NCBI GenBank assembly: GCA_903813345.2
Contig: CAIIXF020000011.1
Coordinates: 377,001 to 441,000, forward strand
DNA from: Owenia fusiformis
Lineage: Eukaryota > Annelida > Polychaeta > Sabellida > Oweniidae
DNA length: 64,000 nucleotides
Direction of reading: 5' to 3'
Within the stretch, counting starts at the first letter, position 1. Each line of letters starts with the position of its first letter. This document shows positions 36,801 through 46,296 of the stretch, one piece after another. The position numbers were made by a program, and so were the translations under genes. The notes beneath the pieces are model-generated. The model saw only the letters and a list, made by a program, of their open reading frames with translations. It made no database searches and had not been told where the DNA came from.

Positions 36801-39800
36801 GTTTAGAAGTGATTTTGTACTTCTTTCCTATACTGTAATAGACATAGAGGTTCTTATATGAGTACCTGTGCAAGATCGTCCATTCTTGATGAGCTTTGAT
36901 AATTCTTCTTTATCGAGTCGAAGACGAGATAAAGAAACATTATCAAAGCGAGTCAAGAATGGACGATATTGCACAGGTACGAGTACAAGAAAGTTTTTCT
37001 CATATGACTCTGTATTATGCCATATTTTCACCATTTTATCATAAAACTGAGTGAAAAATAGCTTCAAATTAATTGAACTTCATCTTTCAATTGTTATGAC
37101 GTCATAACAATATTGAAGAAAATACATAGATACACGTGGCAACAAAGTTCCATTGTATATGTAGCAACGATCTGTCCGTTGCCATGTTGTTGATGTTTAT
37201 AGACCAGTGATGTCACAAGTAAATCTCATCTTGCACGTGTGACTTTTTAGGATGAAAGATGGCAATATCTTGCATGGGGTAAAGATGGCTGTATCTTTGT
37301 TAGTCATATGAGAAAAGGTTATAACAGGTGAGAGTCGATGACATCACTTCCTGGAAGAAATCTGAAAAGATGGCAGCTTACTGGGAATGAGTACTACATT
37401 TTTAAATGATCAATATTGACCATATGAAAACATTTTCCCGTGTTTTGCTAAATATGTAAAGTATATATATGATTGTAGCTACCATATCAGGAGAAAAATA
37501 GTCTGGCAAGGAATGTTCCATTCAAAGGACTTTTCAATAGAGAAAAATCCATTCTAAATACGTTTTAAATATGTCAGGGTATCATTTTATTTAATCACAG
37601 CATGATTAAAGATAATTGTAGTCTCAGGAATCGTAAATTCACGTTTTAGTGTAGATTGGTTCTATAGTGAACGAGCATTTCAATTAGGCAATTTTTATCG
37701 AAATAGCAAAGTTAAAGTGCCCGATAAAGTATAAAATGCGCATGCGTCCAGGTGTTGATAAACTATAAATAGCGAAAATCCAGGGTTTGTCACCACAAGG
37801 TAAGCCAGGACGTGTTGAGAGAACAGCTAGTGTTGATATTGAATTTATATGTAGCCAGATAAGTTTCCTTATTGAAATTACATATGGTTATTAGCAATAC
37901 TTTGTAGGTGCTAAATAATAAAATATTTAGAGTATATATGAGAGAAATTGGTCATTTCGAACCTGTTGAAAAGTTTGTGGCTCTCGGCTACACCGGGGAA
38001 TTTACTTCCATGAGTACACACATAAATGTGGGGTTCCCCAAGAGGTACGCGACAAGGTGACCTGGCATCAAATGTGCGACTAAATGCTACTATCGAGAAG
38101 ATAAAATAACAAATACGACAATAAGTTATAGCATGTGACAATTCCGAGCCTTCATCTCACTGAAGTATTTTGAAGTGAAAATAGGATTTTTGTTTTGATA
38201 CATGGATTCAGATGAACGTGACTTTATTCTGACAACTAATCAAAACTGAACAAAATTGATTGTACGTAACAGACAATTTATTGCTTCTATGGATGTTCAT
38301 CTCTCTGGTAGTAATGTACAAAGTTGTTGATTTTCTTTCTCAGAGATATTTATTTTTATTTTTGACGTTTCGTAGGATGTCCATCCTACTTCTTATTTTT
38401 ATTTTTGACGTTTCGTAGGATGTCCATCCTACTTCTTCTAAGAATTTATTGTTTTACAATGTTTTGATTGGCTAAACGAATGAAACCAACAAATTATGAC
38501 ATGTAAAATGACAATTTTGATATGTAAAATTTAAAAGTTACAAACACAACCTCCCTATCCACTCTTTGGGAGCCCTAGTAAATTAGTAATATGTACATGC
38601 AGCAGTGGTAGTGTGCAGCTTATTATCACACTACGCTTTGTATTCTAAAGCCTGTTGTTGTGTAATAACACTGTTCACTCAACGTATGTTTTGTGTGTGG
38701 GCAGTCAACGATAATCATTGTTTTATCCCGGTTATATGCCCTCGGCAATTATAACAAAACCGTACTAAACGAAAAAACGCAAATAAGAGAAAGCTTTCAC
38801 ACACATGTAAAAAATGAACTAGTCTAATCCGCCAGTATAAACTCTGTGCTATACGTAGCCGGGTCAGGCGCACACTTTAAACAATTTTGCAATTCTGGCC
38901 TTATTTATGACTAGAAAAATGTTGGATCTATAAGACATACATGTAGGTCTACAAGTGCATTAATGTACCTACAATTCATATGATCAGAATAATCTGAAAC
39001 GTTAGAATTGAACTCTTCAAAGAATGTATCATGCCCCAAGTACGCCGGCACGTGGGTACAAGGTGTAAGGTTTTTCATACAAAGCCCGAAGTATTGACTG
39101 AGAATATAGAGTGATCGAGTGACAATATCATAATTACACAAGGCCATAATTACACAAGGCCATATACATATTGTCAAAGGGTAAAACCCAACGCATTAAA
39201 CTGTTTATTCCATAAAAATTCCAATCAGCAAAAACAATCCAATAAAATTTGAAATGAACAAAAAATGCAACAAATGTTTGGCCAAACCATTGGAGAAAAT
39301 TATTATTTGCATGTACTCTGTATACAGTGGTACCTGTATCAATACCTACTACATATAACACTATTCGAAAGATCATTTACAGCAAACTCCTTTACATAAG
39401 GCACTTTCGAAACCCCCAATATGGTTGATGATAAAGAAAGATACACATGGGAAGAGTTAATTCAAATAAGATGGTATTGAATCATGTTTGTTGAAACATG
39501 ATCGCAAATGTGTAATATTTCAAATATTCATTTACACTATACAATTCAAATATATAAACAAGTATTTCCTCTTATGTGTTTTACTAGGTGTTAAACATAT
39601 TTATGTTTTACTGTACATACTTTACACGACCCAGTCATGTTGACATATCCATGCTCATTTCTGTAATACGCAATTATGCAACAATGAATACACAGAGTAT
39701 CTAGCACTCACCCATGTAGAATATATCATGCCATCTATGGAACATATATAACTCTATCTATAAACACCATTGCATAAAATAGGGTACATCTAAATGTCGC

Positions 39801-42800
39801 TTTAAGTGACATCTTTTCATACACTTCACACTAAGGTCATGGCCTTTGAGGTAAAAATGACAAATGGATTATCAGATAATGCTTATCTCATTTAGATCAT
39901 TTTTTTCTTTTTGGAAATCAATCATGTGACATAGCTCAATGTTTTCGTGCATTAATCTCATTAAAAAATTGCTACTTTTAGGTAAAAAATTCGGCCTAAA
40001 AAAAGTTATTGTTTTTGGATTATCCTAATCCCAAAGTAATCAAGTTTTCCTTTTTAGAGGTAGATCATTCCTTACAATAAATTGTAATTTTGCCATAAAA
40101 GCTGAAATAAAATGCTGCATTTTTGGTGAAAATTGCGTCCGAATTAGGGAAAATTGGTGAAGATGGTTGGATTAGGAACAGCTTAAGAGATAATCCATTC
40201 AACTTGATTATCATCCTACTGTCATTTATTGAAGACAAGACATGGATCTAACAGAACCTTTTGTTTTTTTGGTTAAAGTATTCTTAGAATTAAAGATATA
40301 GCCCTTTGAAAATGGCTTGCCATATCTTACGTGCTCCTTTTAAGCAACTACAGGTTACAAATTATCATCTGTATTTAATATCCTGAATGTCAGGCTGGTA
40401 CACTCCCCTCAATGAAGTTGGCATGAAGTTTTGTTTAATAGCATACTAAATCATGGTGGTAAATTTATGCTGGGAGTGTTTATATCACGGGGAAAATAAT
40501 TTAATTGTAATATATCTGATACCTGAGCATGGTTCATAGAGACCTCCTCCTTCAGTCGCCCCAACTGCGTATACAAAACCACTGTCCTCGTTTGCAACGA
40601 TATTGTGTGTATTACCAACTCTTACATAGTCAACATCTTCTTCAACTAAACCAAGGTTTGTCTGTCCTCGAAGACGCGTGAGGTCAAAAACCTAAATTGT
40701 CGTAGTGTTGCATTGTATAAATTGTACAGGGTGAGTCAAAAATGTAACATTAACGAATGTTAATAACTAAGCCATCCAGTATTGGTTAAAAATTATATTT
40801 GGTACAATTGAACCTTGTTCAATTTTCTTTCATTCTACCAATAATTTCATTTGTCTATTTCAAATTACGAATTTATGTTTTTTTTTACAAAATATCCTCA
40901 ATTATGAACGCACATGGTGTCAAGTTGTTCTGACTCCGCGCTCAAAAATACATTGTGTAATGTCATTCTTCATATCTTTTTTTCAACAATCTTTCGGGCG
41001 TAGCCAGGATTTACGAATGGAGAAGGCTTCTATTTTTCCTCGGCCAGGGTTTGTTTTATAACGCAAGGAGGATGGGGGACTCACACGGCGGAAACGGTTG
41101 GGATATGGTTTGAACAAACCAATCAAATTATGGAATATAGTACGTGCGTCATCAAATAGCTAGTAAACCTGTAAATGTGCGATTCATCGTCCGCACAAAA
41201 CAAGTGAAGAATTAAATTGGAAACCCAAAATAAAAGACATGGGAAAACTTTTTGAATCCTGGAAAAAAAGAAAATTGAGTTTATTTGGAAAAGTTCACAT
41301 TATAAATTCACTAGCCATTTCAAAATTTATCTATAATTTTACAATTCTAGATGTTCCAGAATGGGTGAAAAAAGAATTAAGAAAAATGATGGAAACATGT
41401 ATTGTTTTAGGATTTAGTGAAAATAATAAATGTATCTGTAATAAGAAATTTAATCGTGGCAATTAATGCGAAAACTATTCATTCCGAATAGTCAAAAATC
41501 TCTGAAGATGAACAATCACTATCAAATTGTAATTTACAGTTAAAAGTTAAACCAAGTATCATATTTTATAAAAGATTATTGGGTCATATGTCAACAGGTA
41601 TTTTAACCATGTAATCGATAATATTATTTCAAAACTAAATACTTGATATGTTTTGTAAATATGTTTGTTTTATTTTTGTGAATAAATATTTTAATAAAAA
41701 AAGTAAAATAGACTAATGAAACTTATATTTAATGAAAGAACAATGGAAAAGGTTCGGTTGTGCTAAATATAATTTAAAACCCATACTGGATGACGGAGGT
41801 ATTAACATTTGTTTGGGTTACCTTTTTGGGCTATTATGTTCCATGTGTAAAGTTTATGTTATCTAGGTATTATCTATATTATCTAGGTATTATCTATAAT
41901 TTATGTTACCTGACTAGTTGATATTACCTGACTAGTTTATGTTACCGGACTAGTTGATATTACCTGACTAGTTGACATTACCTGATTATTCGATATCACC
42001 GGACTAGTTGATATTACCTGACTAGTTGATATTACTGCAGACTGGTTGATATTACCGGACTAGTTGATATTACCGGACTAGTTGATATTACCGGACTAGT
42101 TGATATTACCTGGATTCCATGTTGTCTGGCTTCTGATCCAACGAAAGCGTAATTATTCACGACTTTAATATCCCTCCACGTGCTAGTTTGCGTCTTGGTG
42201 AGCATAAAGGCGACAACTGTTGGGTTCTCGGGGTCGGGAGAAATTCTTACGAACGATGTTCCCGTGGTCAGTCCCATTATGACGTATTCTTCCCCATTGA
42301 CGGGGTCGGTCCACCCCCAAACATCGTTACTTTCTCGACTATAAGATAAATACTAACCTAAATATACTGCTCTAAATACTACATATATACTTTACATATC
42401 GTTGATGTCTTAATTAATATCCGAAATCGTTTCACGTGTTAATCCTATTAAGCATATTGTATAGCCTAATCATGTTATTGGGTAATGAATTGAATTGAAA
42501 AAAAAGTATAAGAGGAAATATTTCAAGACTTTTTGCACGACCCTCGTACATACCCCGATATCAGACCTGAAGTAAGATCAAGTTCATCCAAGGAGAGGAA
42601 AGCTACTTGGTCAACGTTAGAGCAACTCTTTGATGTACTTGACCCAGGGTAAGTCCCTGCACCTAAAAGCAACACAACACATACATGTACGAGTGTCGTC
42701 CAATAAATGCTTATAAAATTGCTCTCATTTTCTTGTTTATTAAGGACTTAAACATACATACATGTATGCCCTTAGTCTTTTGCCTTCAAAATATTTCAAC

Positions 42801-45800
42801 TAGATTTCTTTTAAAACGTGGATATCAGAGCTCGTGTATAATTATTTATTGAACATTCCCTGTAGATACATGTAGTTATCTCGTAGCTTATACAACACAA
42901 CGTTTCAAAGCTCACAAAGGAAGACAGCTTCCCTTTACCTTAAACTCAATAGCATGTGTAAAACCGAGAAATAACCCGACCTTGATTCTACCATGGGCTC
43001 TGATAGAGCCCATGATTCTACACGTCAAGGTTCGAGTTCTCTACATATTTCCCCAAAACTGACCAACGGATTATTTTTGATGTTCGTTTAGTATAATCCC
43101 TATCATATGTGTACTTACTCCCGCGCTACACGTGATTGGTCCTTCAGTTGGCATATTTCCCATAAGTTCTGGACATTCCCCAGCATCTCTACACTCTTGC
43201 CTCAGTCTGGAGAAAAAACATCGTATTTTTGGTGGTGTAACCCTTGTATTCTGATAGGTCAGAGAGCACCACGTGATCAACATATTCCAGCATGCTCCAC
43301 ACTTCCCTCAATGGCTTGGAAAGCCACATCAACTGGGGCGTGTGCGGGATCTTAAACTAGGCGAGAGACTTAATGAAGTGGACTTTTAAATTTATTTCCA
43401 CAGTTTTGGTTGAAAGAAAACGTCTGAAAATTTGTTTCTATAAGAAATGTTGGTGAGGAGGTTGCCTCGCCCATTTCGTTCCTCGATACCAGGCTGTCGA
43501 TACACACATTTAGAATACAAAATACCTTTATTTCCTACCTTGCAGATTCTATCTTTTTAGCCATCATGGTTTTCATTACTTCCCGACCAACATCGTATGT
43601 GGTTTCTTGTAGTTTGAATGCTACGTTATGCCCTTTATGACACAGTGAAGTTCCCTCGCACTGACTCCAAGGGGTGTAGTCGCACGTTTCTATAAACAGT
43701 GGCGGTGCAGCCAGGATTCAAAATGGATAAGGCAAAATTTAAGCCAGGATGTTCATGTCGTTCATAATAATAACTTTCTATTTCACTCAAAAACATCTAA
43801 TTTTTACTGTAATATATTGGTGACGCATTTACTATTTGCCGCAGAGCTAGCTACGCCCATGATAAAGTACCGTACATCTCACTATGGGTACATCTTGTAA
43901 TGAGGTACAACATGATGGGGTATGAAGTACAATTTGTTAGTACAATTTTTTTGTATAACCACATGAGCATGTGTAAATAATGACCCATTTAAAATTCAAG
44001 AAATCCAAATTTTCTAGGACTTAATTATCCTCCGAACGCAGCGCTCCCAGGACATTATCCTTCAGAGGGAAAGGAATTGAATGTATGATGTCTGAAGCCC
44101 TGCGTTCGGAGAATGGTCTTTATCGTACGTTATGTAATTACTTCAACACTTACCAGGCCGGGCAAATGCCCCAACCGCAAAAAGGAGAACCAATGAAATC
44201 TACAACACAAAACAGAACGTAAACATAGCTTACGCGACATGTTTAATCATTTCATTTTGAAGGGCAATATGGTGAAATATTGGACCGAGGGCCCAAGGCC
44301 CAATATTTCACTTTATTGACCTTATTGGTATTATTGGCCCGCCACTAGTGGCCCACCGCTATGACGTCACATATTGCTCAGGTCGATAAAGTAAAATAAG
44401 TGCTTTCTTAAATAGCCCTTATACCCCTAGAACAGGCCCGACAATGTGGTAACAAGGCATTAACATGACAAAATGTCACCACCTAAAACAATTTGGTCAA
44501 TTTAAAGCAAGTTGGAAAATACTTTTTGACCTTAAGAAGGTTTGATTTGAACTTCTTAGAACATGTAGATGATTTTGAAAAAAAAATTCGTCAATTTGAA
44601 GCAAGTTGAAAAAACACCTCTTTGACTTTTTTTGACATTGAGAAGGTCATTGAAGGTCAAATGTAAAGTCAGATTTGAACTTCTGAGAACATGTAGATGA
44701 TTTTGAAAAAAAATTAAGTAAATTTGAAGCAAGTTGAAAAATACCTTTTTGACCTTGAAAAGGTCATTGAAGGTCAAATGTCAAATCTAAAGTCAGATTT
44801 TAACTTCTGAGAACATGTAGATGATTTTGAAAAAAATTAGTCAATTTGAAGCAAGTTGAAAAAAGACCTTTTTGACCTTGAGAAGGTCATTGAAGGTCAA
44901 AGGTCAAATCTAAAGTCAGATTTGAACTTCTGAGAACTTGTAAAGTCAAATTTGAACTTCTGAATAGATGTAGATGATTTTGAAAAAAAAATTTGGTCAA
45001 TTTGAAGCAAGTTGAAAACAGACCTTTTTGACCTTTTTTGACCTTGAGAAGGTCATTAAAGGTCAAATGTCAAATCTAAAGTCAGATTTGAATTTCTGAG
45101 AACATGTAGATGATTTTGAAAAAAAATTAGTCAATTTGAAGCAAATTGAAAAAAGACCTTTTTGACCTTGAGAAGGTCATTGAAGGTCAAATGTCAAATC
45201 TAAAGTCAAATCTAAAGTCATATTTGAATTTCTGAGAACATGTAGGTGATTTTGAAAAAAAAAAATAGTCAATTTGAAGCAAGATGAAAAAATACCTTTT
45301 TGACCTTTTTTGACATTGAGAAGGTCATTGAAGGTCAAATGTCAAATCTAAAGTCAGATTTGAATTTCTGAGAACATGTAGATGATTTTGAAAAAAAAAT
45401 TTAGTCAATTTATAGCAAGTTGAAAAAAGACCTTTTTGACCTTTTTTGACTTTGAGAAGGTCATTGAAGGTCAAATATCAAATCTTAAGTCAAATCTAAA
45501 GTCAGATTTGAATTCCTGAGAACACGTAGATGATTTTGAAAATTTTTTTTAGTCAATTTGAAGCAAGTTGAAAACAGACCTTTTTGACCTTTTTTGACCT
45601 TGAGAAGGTCATTGAAGGTCAAATGTCAAATCTTAAGTCAAATCTTAAGTAAGATTTGAATTTCTGAGAACACGTAGATGATTTTGAAAAAAAAATTTAG
45701 TCAATTTAAAGCAAGTTGAAAACAGACCTTTTTGACCTGGAGGAGGTCATTGAAGGTCAAATGTCAAATCTAAAGTCAGATTTGAAGGTCAAATGTCAAA

Positions 45801-46296
45801 TCTAAAGTCAGATTTGAATTTCTGAGAACATGTAGATGATTTTGAAAAAGAATTTAGTCCATGTGAAGCAAGTTGAAAAAAGGCCTTTTTGACCTTGAGA
45901 AGGTCATTGAAGGTCAAATCTAAAGTCAGATTTGAACTTCTGAGAACATGTAGATGATTTAGAAAAAAATTGAAGTCAGTCTAAACAGTATTTGTTAAGT
46001 TATAGGAAGTTGTAAGAAATTGTTACAGACGCCGGACGCCAACCTCCAACCACCAACCGCCGGACGCCAACCGCCGTCGCAAAAAACGGAGACCATAACA
46101 ATATGTCACCACTTTTGGTGGTGACATAATAATTGAGGTTCAAGTTACAAAAATGGCTATTTAAATTGAAAAATGATGCGCCTTGGAAAGTGAAGTGTGT
46201 GCGGAACAGTAATTCCAGTGAGTCGAAATATTACACGCTCACGTACAGATTCTTTTAGAAACGTGATGATTTTAGACGTCTGTTCCTACTTACCAT
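18808..46296 (-). CDS. Secreted choice-of-anchor-B family protein (12 exons, about 519 aa)
   Basis: Exons in transcript order: 46296-46294 (ATG), 44199-44154, 43689-43539, 43206-about 43115, 42662-42554, 42338-42110, 40691-40523, 20926-20809, 20422-20296, 20062-19986, 19862-19697, 19425-19326, 18980-18808. The ATG triplet plus ISLVLLFAVGAFARP gives a signal peptide. A Cys-rich stretch (CDYTPWSQCEGTSLC) follows. From about residue 100 to 480 it matches the choice-of-anchor-B/LVIVD domain: DVWGWTDPVNGEEY, GTSFVRIS, STWRDIKVVNNYAFVGSEA, THNIVANEDSGFVYAVG, GYTHDAQCVNYNGPD, GREVCFAYNEDSLTIVDV, IDHNQYIVGDLTYQSNYESG, GTWSNYPYF and IEYGLYLVRP. The biochemical role of the family is not established. 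The start exon and the end of the fourth exon (43115 or 43119) are the least certain points; other junctions keep phase. One intron is 19.6 kb. Confidence 0.85.
21114..21331. repeat. Repeat flanking the giant intron, left copy
   Basis: About 90 percent similar by eye, over about 215 bp, to the reverse complement of 40128-40341. Shared blocks include gcaagccattttcaaaggg, ctgttagatccatgtctt and gatgataatcaagttga. A Harbinger element begins immediately to its right. Confidence 0.8.
21832..22251 (+). pseudogene. HARBI1-like transposase, N-terminal fragment (139 aa)
   Basis: An open frame resembles the N-terminal helix-turn-helix part of Harbinger transposase-derived nuclease HARBI1: DDEILNRYRMLRPLILELI, then QLKVFISLRFYATGCMQ, then the characteristic FGVSQPTVSNIV. 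Full HARBI1 proteins are about 350 aa. The catalytic DDE domain is not found downstream, so this copy cannot encode an active nuclease alone. It lies between the Harbinger inverted ends, antisense to the host gene. Confidence 0.75.
22928..23237 (+). repeat. Tandem duplication, period 164 bp
   Basis: actataggatgatctgttta starts at 22928 and 23092. The two units match through cattggccggagttcagaaaatg-like sequence to about 23237 with few differences, suggesting a recent duplication inside the Harbinger element. Confidence 0.7.
23380..23720. repeat. Cluster of perfect and near-perfect palindromes
   Basis: Includes gcgggcagatata paired with tatatctgcccgc (23380-23405), a foldback of about 50-bp arms at 23455-23592 (gatacagggtatatc against gatataccctgtatc types), and gagcgggagatatatatatc/ctcccgctc at 23693-23720. 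Confidence 0.65.
23930..24240. mobile_element. Second copy of the ggggcaa/ccatcgag element
   Basis: Starts tatacaccaatggggcaaa like the element at 16140 and contains the same short inverted motifs (gactcgatgaggcaagatgg). It is inserted in the Harbinger element. Confidence 0.55.
26930..27250. mobile_element. Degenerate G-run/C-run flanked repeat
   Basis: A G-run at about 26976-26984 and a C-run at about 27222-27236 bracket ttggcc/ggccca-rich DNA ending agatccgccagtg. It resembles 11159-11350 in inverted layout. Confidence 0.4.
27318..27510. mobile_element. Decayed arm of the foldback element seen at 1-679
   Basis: Shared blocks include aggaa-tga, aagataac-gagttc, catttacatgg-ccaggatcacaatg and ctttttcagc. 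Only one arm is recognisable. Confidence 0.55.
29085..29326 (+). pseudogene. Possible degenerate coding fragment, unidentified
   Basis: After an acceptor-like tttttcag at 29088 the sequence reads DFFVLAEDVPCHRCKNDWLQ and then LLDTYQQYQAQI. A one-base shift near 29193 then opens a second frame ending SDLKNSVPDETQWRL and a stop near 29324. The composition looks protein-like (CxxC, an amphipathic Gln-rich stretch, a polar linker), but I do not recognise a family. It could be a transposon remnant or chance. Confidence 0.25.
29624..29920. mobile_element. mariner-like MITE
   Basis: ggctgtcccaaaagtatggg and cccatactttctggacaccc are inverted ends of the Tc1/mariner type. The remaining about 250 bp has no transposase. 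Confidence 0.55.
30674..32636. mobile_element. TGTCACCACC-ended element, copy A
   Basis: One end is the hairpin tgtcaccacc-aaaa-gtggtgaca (30674-30696); the other is gttttaggtggtgaca in inverse sense. The interior is a degenerate tandem repeat with clusters of aaggtca and tgacctt. No ORF. Element B (44474-46126) is a reverse-orientation copy. Deletion derivatives lie in two CMSS1 introns. Copy A is inserted in the 135-bp array and is itself interrupted at 31754-32135. Confidence 0.8.
31754..32135. mobile_element. 382-bp MITE with perfect 19-bp terminal inverted repeats
   Basis: gattctcggtttggagaac at 31754 is the exact reverse complement of 32117-32135. The interior is an internal duplication (gag-attatccctgcttc blocks). 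It is nested inside element A. A diverged relative lies at 33866-34200. Confidence 0.85.
33866..34200. mobile_element. Diverged relative of the 382-bp MITE
   Basis: Shares attctcgatttgaagaacg at the left, gcgttaccctgctt and cgttacccctgcttcg inside, and gagactgttctccg at the right. Its inverted ends have decayed. Confidence 0.65.
35566..36029. mobile_element. TIR element with cagggtgaggcaaaaatg ends
   Basis: tacagggtgaggcaaaaatg at the left is matched by the reverse complement of the right end (catttttggctcactcggta), flanked by TA. This is typical of mariner-type MITEs. It is related in its left end to 40725-41836. Confidence 0.55.
36085..36200. mobile_element. Second copy of the MITE at 12489-12642
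   Basis: Shares gatttaacctacttttgatgg at one end and aatagtaggttgatctggca and gaattcgc at the other. Confidence 0.55.
36480..37495. mobile_element. Nested foldback element
   Basis: The outer arms are 36480-36650 and 37322-37495 in inverted orientation (both give tcaggaagtgatgtcatcg-like blocks and tggtcaatattgatca). Between them is a tighter hairpin with arms about 36856-36915 and 36927-36988 (gagtacctgtgcaagatcgt against its complement) around a loop of about 12 bp. Confidence 0.75.
37736..37768 (+). promoter_or_regulatory. Candidate core promoter: NRF1-like site and TATA-like box
   Basis: tgcgcatgcgt, close to the NRF1 consensus, is followed about 20 bp later by ctataaatag. A donor-like caaggtaagc lies about 35 bp further on. 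It is antisense to the host gene; no coding exon downstream was recognised. Confidence 0.25.
38343..38440 (+). repeat. Tandem pair of gacgtttcgtaggatg units
   Basis: atttttgacgtttcgtagga followed by tgtccatcctacttctta occurs twice with a period of about 45 bp. Each unit contains the palindrome aggatgtccatcct. Confidence 0.6.
40128..40341. repeat. Repeat flanking the giant intron, right copy
   Basis: Reverse complement of the repeat at 21114-21331. It lies about 180 bp from the exon ending at 40523. Confidence 0.8.
40725..41836. mobile_element. TIR element carrying a retrotransposon fragment
   Basis: tacagggtgagtcaaaaatg at the left and its relative in reverse complement at about 41836 share subterminal aatgttaataac and catccagtat blocks. 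The interior includes a non-LTR reverse transcriptase remnant (41212-41463). Confidence 0.5.
41212..41463 (+). pseudogene. Non-LTR retrotransposon reverse transcriptase, C-terminal remnant
   Basis: The frame reads MGKLFESWKKRKLSLFGKVH, then INSLAISKFIYNFTILDVPE and WVKKELRKMMETCIVLGF. This is the familiar block after the palm of L1/CR1-like reverse transcriptases (W-x-R-x-LS-x-x-GK, then SK-x-Y and P). Catalytic motifs and the rest of the element are missing; it ends at a stop near 41464. Confidence 0.65.
41891..42109 (-). repeat. 18-bp minisatellite that begins exactly at a 5' splice site (about 12 copies)
   Basis: On the minus strand, exon 42338-42110 ends ATCCAG and the intron starts gtaatatcaactagtccg. 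That 18-bp unit is repeated about 12 times with variants (agtcag or agtccg endings). Several copies recreate cag|gtaata, the same context as the true donor. Units keep the reading frame (V-I-S-T-S-P) for three repeats until a TAA in a variant copy. Confidence 0.88.
44265..44445. mobile_element. Hairpin MITE in choice-of-anchor-B intron 1
   Basis: gtgaaatattggaccgaggg pairs with the nearby cccaatatttcac. The flanks ggcaatatg and acatattgctc are also inverted. Confidence 0.45.
44474..46126. mobile_element. TGTCACCACC-ended element, copy B
   Basis: Reverse-orientation copy of element A: it starts tgtcaccacctaaaac, has an interior tandem repeat with aaggtcattgaaggtcaaa blocks, and ends in the hairpin tgtcaccacttttggtggtgaca. 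It occupies most of the first intron of the choice-of-anchor-B gene. It lacks the 382-bp MITE present in A. Confidence 0.8.

Larger units (their letters stand above)
20927..40522 (-). other. 19.6 kb intron of the choice-of-anchor-B gene
   Basis: The gap lies between exons 20809-20926 and 40523-40691, which are consecutive in the conserved domain (EPCSA joined to GLHFIDATNP). It is filled with transposons and repeats listed separately. I recognise no host gene inside. Stretches 24440-26900, 27510-29000, 34210-35560 and 37500-38330 show nothing I can name. Confidence 0.8.
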
